Source: Desulfonema limicola
Lineage (GTDB): Bacteria > Desulfobacterota > Desulfobacteria > Desulfobacterales > DYRC01
Direction: 5' to 3'
Length of the DNA: 17,137 bases
Assembly: GCA_020718925.1 (NCBI GenBank)
Contig: DYRC01000051.1
Span: forward strand, 1-17,137
In this document: positions 1-7,504 of the stretch, in pieces
Layout of the letters: every line of letters starts with the position of its first letter
How positions within the stretch are numbered: the first letter of the stretch is position 1
Notes under the pieces: model-generated
Databases searched by the model: none
What the model saw: the letters and a program-made list of their open reading frames with translations, nothing else
What the model was told of the DNA's origin: nothing
Made by a program: the position numbers and the translations under genes

Positions 1-10
1 CATTTTGCAT
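1..10 (-). CDS. Start of the next type II secretion gene, probably gspF (partial)
   Basis: Only the first codon or codons lie in the window. The gspE stop codon TAA is followed on the minus strand by TGCAAAATG. One ATG overlaps the stop (bases 10-8, TAATG) and a second sits at bases 3-1. The AGAGG inside the last gspE codons is about 9 nt before the second ATG, so that start looks better. The call gspF rests only on the usual gspD-gspE-gspF order; no protein sequence can be read. Confidence 0.3.
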
Positions 11-1773
11 TACCTCTGCGTAACCCGGATAACTTCTTCAACCGTAGTCAGACCGCTTAAAACCTTCAGAATCCCGTCTTGGCGCAACGTAGTCATACTC
101 GCGGATTTCAGGGCTTCAGCTTTGATCTGATTGGAATCATACGTTTTTAAAATCAGGCTTTTCAATCCTTCGCTCATGATCATCATCTCAAGGATTGCCA
201 TCCGCCCTTTATAGCCCGTATGAAAGCATTTCGGACATCCCTTGGCGCGATAAACCACCGCATTTTTAATCTGCTCAGGCGATGCGCCGATGCTTTTTAA
301 CGCCATCTCATCCGGAGTATATACTTCTTTGCACTCCTTGCACAGAACGCGCACCAGACGCTGTGCCGCCACCGCAATCACGGATGACGCGATTAAGAAA
401 GGCTCAACGCCGATATCAACAAGGCGGGTAATCGCGCTGGCAGAATCGTTGGTGTGGAGCGTGGAAAATACGAGATGTCCGGTCAGAGCGGATTGTACGG
501 CAATTTCAGCGGTTTCATGGTCGCGGATTTCACCGACCAGAATAACATCCGGGTCCTGGCGCACAATAGAGCGAAGCCCTCTGGCAAAGGTCAGATCAAT
601 TTTGTGATTGACCTGAATCTGACTGATGCCCGGAATCTGATATTCAATCGGGTCTTCAATGGTGATGATATTGATATCCGGCGTGTTGATGGTGGATAAC
701 ACCGCATACAGCGTGGTGGTTTTGCCGCTGCCGGTGGGTCCTGTAACCAGAATAATCCCGTTTGGAGATGTGATCAGATCTTTGATAAGCTGCAATTGTT
801 TCGGAACAATTCCCAAATCAGTCAGCGTTAAAAAAGATGCGCTTTTGTTCAGAAGACGCAACACCACCCGTTCCCCGAAAGCAGTCGGGAGGGTTGACAC
901 ACGCACATCAATATCCTGATCTCCGATTTTGACTTCGATGCGCCCGTCCTGCGGAAGCCGTTTTTCGGCAATATTCATCTTTGCCATGACCTTGATTCTG
1001 GATATCAGCGCGGCTTGAATCCATTTGGGCGGCGCCAGCAGATCGTATAAAATGCCGTCCACGCGATACCGCACCTTGAAGCTGTTCTGATACGGCTCAA
1101 CATGAATATCACTGGCGCGGGCTTTGCTTGCCTGAGAAATGATATGGTTGACCAGCTTGATAATCGGCGCATCGCTGGTATCATCCAGCAAATCAGCGGT
1201 ATCATCATCGCTGATAATTGTCGCGTCACTGCTGTCTTCCATGTTCTGAACCAGTTGTTCCGCAGAATCACGGCTCATATCATAAGCAATGTTGATGGCA
1301 GATAAGATCGCGTCTTTGGTGGACAACACCAATTGAAAACTTGACGGATTCAGAATACGGATCAGATCGTCTATGGGATGCAACTGCCCCGGATCATTCA
1401 CCGCAATGAGATATGATCGCCGATTATCAGGATTCCCCCCCGCCTCCTGTGGGGATTTCTCCTCCGTTTCAGGAGAGGTCGGGTGGGGGGTCGTGTCCGC
1501 AAGCGGCGCCATCATGTATTTTTTCAAAAAATGTATCGGCACATACTGGCTGATATTGCCATCAATATGTTCCAACGGCAGCTTGGGCATGAACGGAATA
1601 TCATAAAAAACGCTTAACGCCTCAAGATACTGGCTTTCGGTGAGCAGCTTTTTTTTGATCAGAATATCGCTGACAGCCCCCCCTTTTTCCGCCTTAATCC
1701 GCTTGGCTTCATGGTAATCTTCCGGGGAAAGTCCGGTCTGCGTCTGAAGAATCTGGCAAAGGTCTTTTTTCAT
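10..1773 (-). CDS. gspE: Type II secretion system ATPase GspE, with an in-frame repeat-derived insertion
   Basis: This is the cytoplasmic hexameric ATPase that powers pseudopilus assembly in type II secretion. Visible in the 587 residues are an N-terminal GspE/MshE-type domain (about 1-165), a Walker A motif GPTGSGKTT at 345-353, an Asp box TIEDPIEY at 371-378, a Walker B ILVGEIRD at 411-418, a His box around 433-443, and a tetracysteine zinc site (C478, C481, C513, C516). All catalytic elements are present, so the enzyme should be active. It starts 2 nt after the gspD stop, which indicates one operon; the ribosome site is weak, so coupling to gspD is likely. The odd part is residues about 92-118 (rich in Pro, Thr, Glu, Gly), between the segments ending KKYMMAP and starting RRSYLIAVNDP. 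They are encoded by a GC-rich palindromic repeat and appear to be an insertion in a surface loop. PilB/MshE is the alternative family, but linkage to a GspD secretin favours GspE. Confidence 0.93.
   Translation of the reverse strand: MKKDLCQILQTQTGLSPEDYHEAKRIKAEKGGAVSDILIKKKLLTESQYLEALSVFYDIPFMPKLPLEHIDGNISQYVPIHFLKKYMMAPLADTTPHPTSPETEEKSPQEAGGNPDNRRSYLIAVNDPGQLHPIDDLIRILNPSSFQLVLSTKDAILSAINIAYDMSRDSAEQLVQNMEDSSDATIISDDDTADLLDDTSDAPIIKLVNHIISQASKARASDIHVEPYQNSFKVRYRVDGILYDLLAPPKWIQAALISRIKVMAKMNIAEKRLPQDGRIEVKIGDQDIDVRVSTLPTAFGERVVLRLLNKSASFLTLTDLGIVPKQLQLIKDLITSPNGIILVTGPTGSGKTTTLYAVLSTINTPDINIITIEDPIEYQIPGISQIQVNHKIDLTFARGLRSIVRQDPDVILVGEIRDHETAEIAVQSALTGHLVFSTLHTNDSASAITRLVDIGVEPFLIASSVIAVAAQRLVRVLCKECKEVYTPDEMALKSIGASPEQIKNAVVYRAKGCPKCFHTGYKGRMAILEMMIMSEGLKSLILKTYDSNQIKAEALKSASMTTLRQDGILKVLSGLTTVEEVIRVTQR
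1434..1490. repeat. GC-rich palindromic repeat inside gspE, translated in frame
   Basis: A 57-bp segment begins with a run of seven C and ends with a run of six G. It contains an inner dyad TCTCCT-N7-AGGAGA at its core. Read in the gspE direction its centre is CCCGACC-CTCC-CTGAAA-GGAG, which matches the left half of the element at 11453-11556 apart from small indels. It encodes about residues 95-114 of GspE with no stop codon. The skewed composition differs from the flanking gspE codons. This looks like a dispersed palindromic element that inserted without breaking the frame. Confidence 0.7.
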
Positions 1774-1775
1774 AA

Positions 1776-3809
1776 CTAGTCCAGCGATTCCGGATCTTTA
1801 GGTTCGGCAGCATCTTCGTTGCCTTTTTTATAAAGCTTGATACTGCTCTCATCTGCCTTGTCAATTTCATCGCGTTTTTTCTGATACAGCTTTTGGACTT
1901 CTTCCTGTCCTTTCAATACGCGGGGCGTCAGAAATACAAACAGATTGGTTTTCGTATTTCCCTTGCCGATGGAACTGAACAGCCAGCCCAGCCCCGGAAT
2001 ATCGCCGACACATGGCACTTTGTATTCGGTCGAGGAAAATCTGTCATCAATCAGCCCGCCAATAACCACCGTGTCTCCATCTTTAATTACCACTGTCGTT
2101 TCTACTGCCCTCTTCAAGGTTGTGGGGCGGAAATCGGTCGTGGACTCCAAATCTGTAACTTCAAGCGAAATATTGAGGCGCACCATGCGGTCTTTGCTGA
2201 TCTGCGGCGTGATTTTGAGCATCTTTCCGATGTCTTTGTACTCAAAAGAATTGTAATTGCCATAATCGTAGCTGCCGGTGGTGGTTGTCGGCGTTAGCGA
2301 ATTTGTGCTTGAGTTGACGCCGGACCGGGTCTGAAACGGAATATTTCTGCCGACCGTAATCTTTGCTTCCTGATTATCTGTGGTCAGAATCTGCGGCGTT
2401 GAAAGGATATGAGCATCCTTGTCTTTTTTATACGCCTGAATCACCGCACCCAGATTGGGAAATACGAGACTGCCGATATTGATCGCCTGTCCGAAAATTC
2501 CCATAGAAAGCCCCGAAGGCAGAGGCATTGTCGGTGTAGCACTTGCCGTCTTTGAAGCATTTTCAACCATAGAATATCCGTCATCCCCGCCGCTCGCGCC
2601 GCCGGCAAAGCCGGTTCCGACAACTGAAGGTCTGCCGTCAACATTGGTTTTTCCGCCGACAATCCATTCGGCTCCCAGCTTGAAATCCTTATCCACATTG
2701 ACTTCCATAATCAGGGACTCAATATAGACCATTGCGCGGGGAATATCGAGTTTTTTGATAATCTCTTCAATCACCGCATAATCTTCTTTGTCCGCCGTGA
2801 TAATCAGGCTGTTTGTTGCCTTATCTGCCGCAATTTTCACGCTGTCCGAAAGCACCGGCGCCTCTTTTTTCCCGCCCTGAGGCGGCGCGGCTCCGGCTTG
2901 CTTGCTCGGAATATCTTTCAGTACTTTTGCCAAATCTTCCGCAGTCGCATTTTCCAAATAATAAACCCGTATTTTTTCCTTGCCCTTGGGCATTTCTTTA
3001 TCCAAACGCAAAATCAGTTCTTTGATCTTATCGGTATCATTTTCGCTCGACAACAAGATAATCGAATTGGTGCGCTCATCTGCCACAAATTTAGCCGCTA
3101 TGACGCCGGTTTTTTTCTGCTGCTGCGGTTGCTGCGGTTGCTGCTGAAAAATCGCGGTCAGCACCTTGACGATTTTCTCAGCATCTGCAAATTGAATCGG
3201 AATCACGCTGATCACCTGCCCTACGCCCGGAACATCAATGGTTTTCAGAATTTTAACCAGACGCTGAACATTGGAATATACATCCGTCAGAATCAGCAGA
3301 TTGGTCGGCTGATATGACAGCACCACGCTGTTTTTGGAAATGAGCGGGGCAAGCAGTTGTTTGATCTCATTCGGATCCGCATAGCGCAGGGGAATCAGTT
3401 GCGTTACCACCTTATCATCAGGCGATTGCGCTTCTTTTCTCAGCAGGCTTTCAATCGTCTCAATGTTTTTGCTGCGGACTTCCGGCGCAGGCACAAGCTT
3501 GATCATCTCGCCGGATTCAACTGCGGCAAAGCCCTGAACTTCCAGCACAGATAAAAACACCTTGTAAGCTTCATCCACCGAAATTTTAGCCGGTGAAATA
3601 ATGCTCACCTTGCCTTTCACCCGCTGGTCAATGATGAAATTTTTTCCCGTGAGTTCGCTGATGAATTTGATAAACACCCCGATCTCGACATCATTGAAAT
3701 CTATGGATACAAATCGTTCTGCTTTGTCCTGCGCGGGCAGATATGCTGCCGTCATCGCAATGGTCAGCAAAACAACAATGACTTTCAAACTTCTCGGATA
3801 TGATTTCAT
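1776..3809 (-). CDS. gspD: Type II secretion system secretin GspD
   Basis: This forms the outer-membrane channel of the type II secretion system. The 677-residue protein has an N-terminal signal peptide (Lys/Arg then a hydrophobic run to about residue 26). Periplasmic N0 (about 31-105), N1 (about 135-195), N2 (about 200-270) and N3 (about 278-360) domains follow, then the secretin barrel (about 365-632). The secretin signature VPCVGDIPGLGWLF is at 598-611, followed by the closing strand NLFVFLTPRVL. A glutamine/proline-rich stretch at 222-231 lies in an N2 loop, and a Gly/Ala/Pro-rich loop at about 304-316 lies in N3. The charged C-terminal tail (about 635-677) is where some secretins bind a pilotin, but no pilotin gene is visible. 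The ATG at 3809 is the first suitable start; an AGGAG lies rather far upstream (about 15 nt). gspE follows after 2 nt. No gspC is found next to it, which is unusual for this operon. Confidence 0.95.
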   Translation of the reverse strand: MKSYPRSLKVIVVLLTIAMTAAYLPAQDKAERFVSIDFNDVEIGVFIKFISELTGKNFIIDQRVKGKVSIISPAKISVDEAYKVFLSVLEVQGFAAVESGEMIKLVPAPEVRSKNIETIESLLRKEAQSPDDKVVTQLIPLRYADPNEIKQLLAPLISKNSVVLSYQPTNLLILTDVYSNVQRLVKILKTIDVPGVGQVISVIPIQFADAEKIVKVLTAIFQQQPQQPQQQKKTGVIAAKFVADERTNSIILLSSENDTDKIKELILRLDKEMPKGKEKIRVYYLENATAEDLAKVLKDIPSKQAGAAPPQGGKKEAPVLSDSVKIAADKATNSLIITADKEDYAVIEEIIKKLDIPRAMVYIESLIMEVNVDKDFKLGAEWIVGGKTNVDGRPSVVGTGFAGGASGGDDGYSMVENASKTASATPTMPLPSGLSMGIFGQAINIGSLVFPNLGAVIQAYKKDKDAHILSTPQILTTDNQEAKITVGRNIPFQTRSGVNSSTNSLTPTTTTGSYDYGNYNSFEYKDIGKMLKITPQISKDRMVRLNISLEVTDLESTTDFRPTTLKRAVETTVVIKDGDTVVIGGLIDDRFSSTEYKVPCVGDIPGLGWLFSSIGKGNTKTNLFVFLTPRVLKGQEEVQKLYQKKRDEIDKADESSIKLYKKGNEDAAEPKDPESLD

Positions 3810-3861
3810 AGTTTGCAGTAAAATTGCTCCTGTTCAGAATGGTTAATTCAATATATGATGC

Positions 3862-4626
3862 TTACTCTTTTTCCGTTGACACACATCTGCCCTCAAATCT
3901 TTCTTTCTGAGGATTATATCTGATTTCATATTTATCCAGCGTACCGCCTCTGCCGCGATAATCAATTTCATATTTCCAATATCCGGGAGATTCGGGTTTC
4001 TTACTGAACAGATAATCACATGAATACAAGATTTTTTCGGTTTTCTGTTTATCGTCTCCCTCAGAAACCATAAGAATCGGATACTGAATCACTTTGTCCT
4101 GCTTTTCGCTATATCCGATCAACGCGGTTTCAAGTCCCATACAGGCTAATGCGTCAAATACCGCAAATTCCAGAGATTTTCCATCTCCGTTGTAATCTTT
4201 CAAGGACATGATATGCGGCTTTGCTTCTCCGGCTTTATCGGGTTTTCCTTCTACCTCATAATAATAGCCTTTTCGGATGGCATAAGGAATCGAAGGTCCT
4301 TCTTCCTGTTTTATTTCAATCGTGCTGATGATGCTGTTCGTCTTGACGTTGAACAATGAAACTTTAGCAATTCCGCCATAATAGCTGCCTCTTGTCTGAT
4401 CCGGGCAGGTATAGACATATTCCGGGTCTTCAGTTGCGCCGGACGGATGTTTTGAAGGATTTTGCATCCACAAAATCAAAGTTCTGTCAGGATACCCGCC
4501 GGCTTTCAATGACTGTGTCTCAACAATCACCGCACCGGCAGGAAGCCCGAAATTCGGCTTGCTCGGTCCGGCAAATGACGCTGTCGCTATTGTCATCAAG
4601 CAGATGAATAAGGCGGTTGTTTTCAT
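3862..4626 (-). CDS. Secreted protein of unknown function
   Basis: I do not recognise this family. The start at ATG 4626 is preferred over the GTG at 4641, because GGGGTG lies about 10 nt ahead of the ATG and the product then begins directly with a clean signal peptide (MKTTALFICLMTIATASFA, cleavage likely before GPSKP). There is no lipobox, so a periplasmic or secreted product is expected. The mature part has at least four cysteines (CPDQ, LACMG, YSCDY, GRCVS), which could form disulfides. An Asp/Asn/Gly-rich loop DYNGDGKSLEF resembles a calcium-binding or FG-GAP-like loop. It lies 52 nt upstream of gspD on the same strand, in the position where gspC would be expected, but it has no GspC-like transmembrane or HR domain. 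It may be co-transcribed with gspD or be a substrate; neither is shown. Confidence 0.75.
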   Translation of the reverse strand: MKTTALFICLMTIATASFAGPSKPNFGLPAGAVIVETQSLKAGGYPDRTLILWMQNPSKHPSGATEDPEYVYTCPDQTRGSYYGGIAKVSLFNVKTNSIISTIEIKQEEGPSIPYAIRKGYYYEVEGKPDKAGEAKPHIMSLKDYNGDGKSLEFAVFDALACMGLETALIGYSEKQDKVIQYPILMVSEGDDKQKTEKILYSCDYLFSKKPESPGYWKYEIDYRGRGGTLDKYEIRYNPQKERFEGRCVSTEKE

Positions 4627-4689
4627 GTAAATAGTTTTCACCCCATTTTATAAGAATATATACCTAAAAGTAGGAATCAATCTTATAAC

Positions 4690-5016
4690 TTATAAAATTT
4701 TACGAATCCGTTGCTTAACTTTAGGCAGACGTTCTTTTATTGCTTTCCAAACCAATTGATAATCTATCCCAAAGTAGAAATGAATCAGTTTGTCTCTCAT
4801 TCCAGCCATTTCTTTCCACGGAATATCAGGATAGCTGCGTCGTATTTCATCAGGAACATATTTTGCCGCTTCACCGATTATCTCAAGTTTTCTGATCACT
4901 GCACTTGCTGTTTTATCATCAGCCTGAAATTCTTTGAAATTTATTCCATATATAAACGCTTCAATGCTTTCCATTGCTGTGAGAATGTCTTTCAGATAAA
5001 GCCTGTGGTCTCTCAT
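4690..5016 (-). CDS. hepT: HepT-like toxin (DUF86/HEPN ribonuclease)
   Basis: This is the toxin of an MntA/HepT toxin-antitoxin module. The 108-residue all-helical HEPN protein carries the RX4HXY motif: R74, H79 and Y81 in RDKLIHFY. In the characterised family this motif is the RNase active site, and its tyrosine is tri-AMPylated by the partner nucleotidyltransferase. IIGEAAKYVP and the motif region match the usual DUF86 pattern. The start codon overlaps the end of the upstream mntA-like gene by 4 nt (ATGA), so the two are translationally coupled in the normal antitoxin-first order. All key residues are present, so it is probably functional. Confidence 0.9.
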   Translation of the reverse strand: MRDHRLYLKDILTAMESIEAFIYGINFKEFQADDKTASAVIRKLEIIGEAAKYVPDEIRRSYPDIPWKEMAGMRDKLIHFYFGIDYQLVWKAIKERLPKVKQRIRKIL

Positions 5017-5330
5017 AAAATCGCAATCTCACGAAAAACCGACTCGCGAAGTTCTGTTCTCAGAGCATTTCTGGGAACCACATCAACCTTTCGATGAAGT
5101 TTTTCTTCCAAAAACTGTGCCAGCCCTATCAGATCAAACAAGTCCGCTTCTTCATTAAAATCTGCCAAAATATCAATATCACTGGTCTCTCTCTGCTCAC
5201 CCCGGACAAAAGAGCCGAAAAGCCCTATCACTTCGGCTTTATAGCGTGAAGAGACCTCAGATTTCAATATCTTTAAAACGGACAAAAGTTTTTCAGTATC
5301 CATAAGATTGTTTTTATTCATTAAAATCAC
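5013..5330 (-). CDS. mntA: MntA-like minimal nucleotidyltransferase antitoxin
   Basis: This is a small DNA-polymerase-beta-fold nucleotidyltransferase that neutralises HepT by AMPylating its motif tyrosine. The GSX10DXD motif is complete: GSFVRGEQRETSDIDIL, with G39, S40, D51 and D53 counted from the GTG. A third acidic residue follows in KVDVV (D83). The start is uncertain. The possible codons are GTG 5330, ATG 5321 and ATG 5303, none with a good ribosome site; the last gives MDTEKLL, which is a natural start for the family. It overlaps hepT by 4 nt. An 18-bp palindrome lies just upstream (5333-5350) and a promoter-like pair at 5390-5417. The gene pair is bordered by an A+T-rich gap with no further gene. 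Confidence 0.88.
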   Translation of the reverse strand: MILMNKNNLMDTEKLLSVLKILKSEVSSRYKAEVIGLFGSFVRGEQRETSDIDILADFNEEADLFDLIGLAQFLEEKLHRKVDVVPRNALRTELRESVFREIAIL

Positions 5331-5332
5331 AC

Positions 5333-5350
5333 ATATTTTTTAAAAAATAT
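5333..5350. promoter_or_regulatory. 18-bp perfect palindrome upstream of mntA-hepT (possible operator)
   Basis: ATATTTTTTAAAAAATAT is a perfect dyad ending only a few bases before the possible mntA start codons. Its place between the candidate promoter and the start fits an autoregulatory operator of the module. In such A+T-rich DNA a palindrome of this base composition can also arise by chance. Confidence 0.4.
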
Positions 5351-5389
5351 TTTAATAACACTTTCAACTCAAGCTGTTCATACAGAGTT

Positions 5390-5417
5390 TTTACATAGAT
5401 TATGCCGCTTTTGTCAA
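5390..5417 (-). promoter_or_regulatory. Candidate sigma-70 promoter of mntA-hepT
   Basis: On the minus strand there is a TTGACA (5417-5412), a 16-bp spacer and TGTAAA (5395-5390). Transcription would begin near 5383 and give a leader of about 50-80 nt. A second, weaker option is TTGAGT-N17-TATTTT a little further downstream. The -35 hexamer also sits in a TGCCG-N10-CGGCA dyad (5402-5421). Confidence 0.4.
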
Positions 5418-5506
5418 CGGCAATTATATATGAAAGCAAGATAAGTTCAAAGAAAATTTCAGACAAGTTACTGATGAATAAAGGATAAAAGCACTCAAGG
5501 CAGTTT

Positions 5507-6154
5507 TTAAAATCCTAAGATTTCATTGATCAGAATCACCGAAATATCGGTCAGCATAGGCTTTCGATGCAGAATGGTCGTAATCCGGCATATCCGTTGC
5601 GGAGAATTGCAATCCGCACATATCCCGGTCTGAGCGCAGGGCGTTTGCATATTCAGGCTTTTGGCTCTCATGGGCGCGGCAATTTCTTTAATCCGTCTCA
5701 GCGCGGATTCCGTATCCGGTCTGATTTTGTTGACACCTGCCGCAATCACAACTTTTTTTGTCCCGAAGGTCATGGCATTGTTGCGATTTCCAACGCCGTC
5801 CACATTGATAATTTCCCCGGTGGCAGAGATGGCGTTTGCACTGCAAAAAAAACAATCGCACCGCCCCTGATTCAGCCGAATCTCCAAATCCTGCTCACGG
5901 CTTAGGTCTTTTTGCCAATGATCATAGACGGTTTTGCCGGAGGCTCGGAGTTCTTCAACCAATCCCAGACTTCGGGTGGTGGAAGAGCCGCCGAATCCGA
6001 AACTTTCATAGCCCGATACCATCTCAAGAGCAGCCCGTCCCGCCTCCTGCGCGGTTTGAAAAAAATGCGCGTCAAAGCCATGTTTTTTCAGATTTTTCAC
6101 GCATTCTTCAGCGATTTTTTCATTGATCCAATTGCGAAATACAGTGTCATTCAT
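5507..6154 (-). CDS. LUD-domain (LutC/YkgG-type, DUF162) protein
   Basis: Members of the LUD family take part in lactate utilisation (LutB/LutC) or occur as stand-alone proteins of unknown reaction. The 215-residue protein shows the two family hallmarks: a GFGGSSTTRSLG motif at 53-64 and the segment NAISATGEIINVDGVGNR at 107-124, followed by KKVVIAAGVNKI. A C-terminal cysteine set (C173, C179, C182, C189) could bind a metal. No lutA or lutB neighbour is present, so a lactate role is not supported here. The start overlaps the nadD stop by 4 nt (ATGA), so it is coupled to nadD. This may be only operon organisation or may hint at a link with NAD metabolism. Confidence 0.88.
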   Translation of the reverse strand: MNDTVFRNWINEKIAEECVKNLKKHGFDAHFFQTAQEAGRAALEMVSGYESFGFGGSSTTRSLGLVEELRASGKTVYDHWQKDLSREQDLEIRLNQGRCDCFFCSANAISATGEIINVDGVGNRNNAMTFGTKKVVIAAGVNKIRPDTESALRRIKEIAAPMRAKSLNMQTPCAQTGICADCNSPQRICRITTILHRKPMLTDISVILINEILGF

Positions 6155-6822
6155 TGCTTTTCTCCATAAAAAAGCCCTTTGTTTTTTATAAATTTTTCAA
6201 CAGCTTGGGGAACTAAGAACCGGACAGATTTGTTCTGCCGGATCAATTCCCGGACAGCACTTGACGATATATCCAAAGGACGCACATTTATCCCGAATAC
6301 CGGCTGTTTTTCAGGATGAACATACGCCATGTCCGAGGTCGAAAAACGATACTCTTCAGATATTCGGGTTTGCAGATAGTTTTCAAGCATAACCCGATCA
6401 ATTTTATCCCCGGTGCCGGGTCTTGCCATCACAATAAAGGAAATCAGCGAAAACAGGTCTTGGTATGATTTCCATGCGTCAATTTCCAAAAACGCATCCA
6501 TGCCGATAATAAAATACAGATTGGCATCCGGCAATACCGATTTGAAATGCCGAACCGTATCTATGGTGTAAGATCGCCCCGAACGCCTCAATTCAACATC
6601 GGAAACCTCTGATTCCGGACAGTTCTGAATTGAAAGCCGGATCATCTCCAGCCGATCTTCAATATCTGTCATAAGATGCGTCTGCTTGTGCGGCGGAAGC
6701 GCGGAGGGAATGAAAATAATTTTATCCAATTCAAAATTTTCCAGCACTTCCTGAGCGACTCTGAGATGTCCTATGTGAATCGGATTGAATGTTCCGCCGA
6801 ACAGCCCTATTTTTTCTTCCAT
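6151..6822 (-). CDS. nadD: Nicotinate-nucleotide adenylyltransferase NadD
   Basis: This cytoplasmic enzyme transfers AMP from ATP to nicotinate mononucleotide, forming deamido-NAD in NAD biosynthesis. The nucleotidyltransferase signature GLFGGTFNPIHIGHL near the N terminus carries the HxGH-type motif (HIGH, residues 16-19). The C-terminal ISSSAVRELI corresponds to the family's ISST-x-IR element. FIIGMDAF is the substrate-binding segment. The frame stays open upstream to a TTG at 6885, but that extension lies inside a transcription terminator (6871-6906) and adds nothing family-like. The ATG at 6822, giving 223 residues and starting MEEKIGLFGG, is therefore the better start. Its ribosome site is weak (ACGGAT). 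Downstream it overlaps the LUD gene by 4 nt. Confidence 0.93.
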   Translation of the reverse strand: MEEKIGLFGGTFNPIHIGHLRVAQEVLENFELDKIIFIPSALPPHKQTHLMTDIEDRLEMIRLSIQNCPESEVSDVELRRSGRSYTIDTVRHFKSVLPDANLYFIIGMDAFLEIDAWKSYQDLFSLISFIVMARPGTGDKIDRVMLENYLQTRISEEYRFSTSDMAYVHPEKQPVFGINVRPLDISSSAVRELIRQNKSVRFLVPQAVEKFIKNKGLFYGEKQ

Positions 6823-6870
6823 ATTGTTATCCGTGCCAAGAGGAAGTGAACGAGACGGCAGCCGCATCTG

Positions 6871-6906
6871 AAAAAACAGGGTCAACTCTTTGCAGAATTG
6901 ACCCTG
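6871..6906 (-). terminator. Rho-independent terminator of the small exported protein gene
   Basis: Perfect 9-bp arms CAGGGTCAA (6877-6885) and TTGACCCTG (6898-6906) surround a 12-nt loop. On the minus strand the stem is followed by six T (6876-6871). A T run also follows on the plus side, so it could act in both directions, but the only gene it serves is the one ending at 6946. It separates that gene from nadD and argues against the upstream nadD start. Confidence 0.8.
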
Positions 6907-6945
6907 GTATTGTTTTTTTCAGAATAGAAGGCTAAGAGAATTGAA

Positions 6946-7320
6946 TTAATTCAGCGCCTTAAATTCTTTAACATAAATATACTTCTTGCCTTTTTTTTCG
7001 GAAACTATACAGGTAACTTCTACATTCTTGCCAACCAGTTTTGCTACTTCAGCGCCTTTTGCTTTTCTTACGATGGTGTAAGTATCTTTATCAGACTGAA
7101 GCGTGGCACCTGTAACTTTGCTTTTTTTGTTTTTTACTTCGGCAACAACGCCGGTAACGGTTACAACAGCTTTAGGAGCTTTTACAACTTTTTCTGCCTT
7201 TTTTGCCGGAGCCGCTGCTTTATCTGCCTTTTCTCCTGCTGCCATTGCAGGTGCAAATACAAGTGCTACCGCAACCATCGCCACCAACACAATACCCAGA
7301 TACTTCATGCCTTTTTTCAT
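6946..7320 (-). CDS. Small exported Lys/Ala-rich protein, possible OB-fold
   Basis: Function unknown. The 124-residue product has a clear signal peptide (MKKGMKYLGIVLVAMVAVAL, cleavage likely after APAMA). A Lys/Ala/Pro-rich linker of about 20 residues follows, then a basic domain of about 70 residues. The strand pattern of that domain (VTVTGVVAEVKNK, YTIVRKAKG, VGKNVEVTCIVSEKKGKKYIYVKEF) resembles small periplasmic OB-fold proteins; that is only pattern reading. A strong ribosome site GGAGGA lies 9 nt before the ATG. The gene has its own promoter (7428-7454), about 100 nt of leader with a small hairpin, and its own terminator, so it is a single-gene transcript, probably well expressed. Confidence 0.75.
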   Translation of the reverse strand: MKKGMKYLGIVLVAMVAVALVFAPAMAAGEKADKAAAPAKKAEKVVKAPKAVVTVTGVVAEVKNKKSKVTGATLQSDKDTYTIVRKAKGAEVAKLVGKNVEVTCIVSEKKGKKYIYVKEFKALN

Positions 7321-7356
7321 TCTTCTGTTCCTCCACGATTATTTTTTAAAGTTATA

Positions 7357-7371
7357 CAGAGAAAATCTCTG
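7357..7371. repeat. Small hairpin in the leader of the exported protein gene
   Basis: CAGAGA-AAA-TCTCTG is a perfect 6-bp dyad with a 3-nt loop. It lies in the predicted 5' leader between promoter and ribosome site of the gene starting at 7320. It has no T run, so it is not a terminator; it may stabilise the leader or mean nothing. Confidence 0.35.
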
Positions 7372-7427
7372 CACCCTGAATGCCTTAACTTGTTGTTATT
7401 GTTATTGCCAACTTCATAAGATCATAA

Positions 7428-7454
7428 TTTATACCCTGTGATTTCAATTGTCAA
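7428..7454 (-). promoter_or_regulatory. Candidate sigma-70 promoter of the small exported protein
   Basis: On the minus strand there is a consensus TTGACA (7454-7449), a 15-bp spacer and TATAAA (7433-7428). The start would be near 7420, leaving a leader of about 100 nt. The -35 is perfect; the spacer is slightly short. Confidence 0.55.
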
Positions 7455-7504
7455 TTCATATTTTTTAATAGAAGACTAAATATTTGAAATAAAATAATAA
7501 AAAG

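Noticed and set aside
6823..6885. Upstream extension of nadD to a TTG at 6885
   Set aside because: The extension lies inside a perfect hairpin with a T run that ends the upstream transcript, and the added residues are not like any NadD N terminus.
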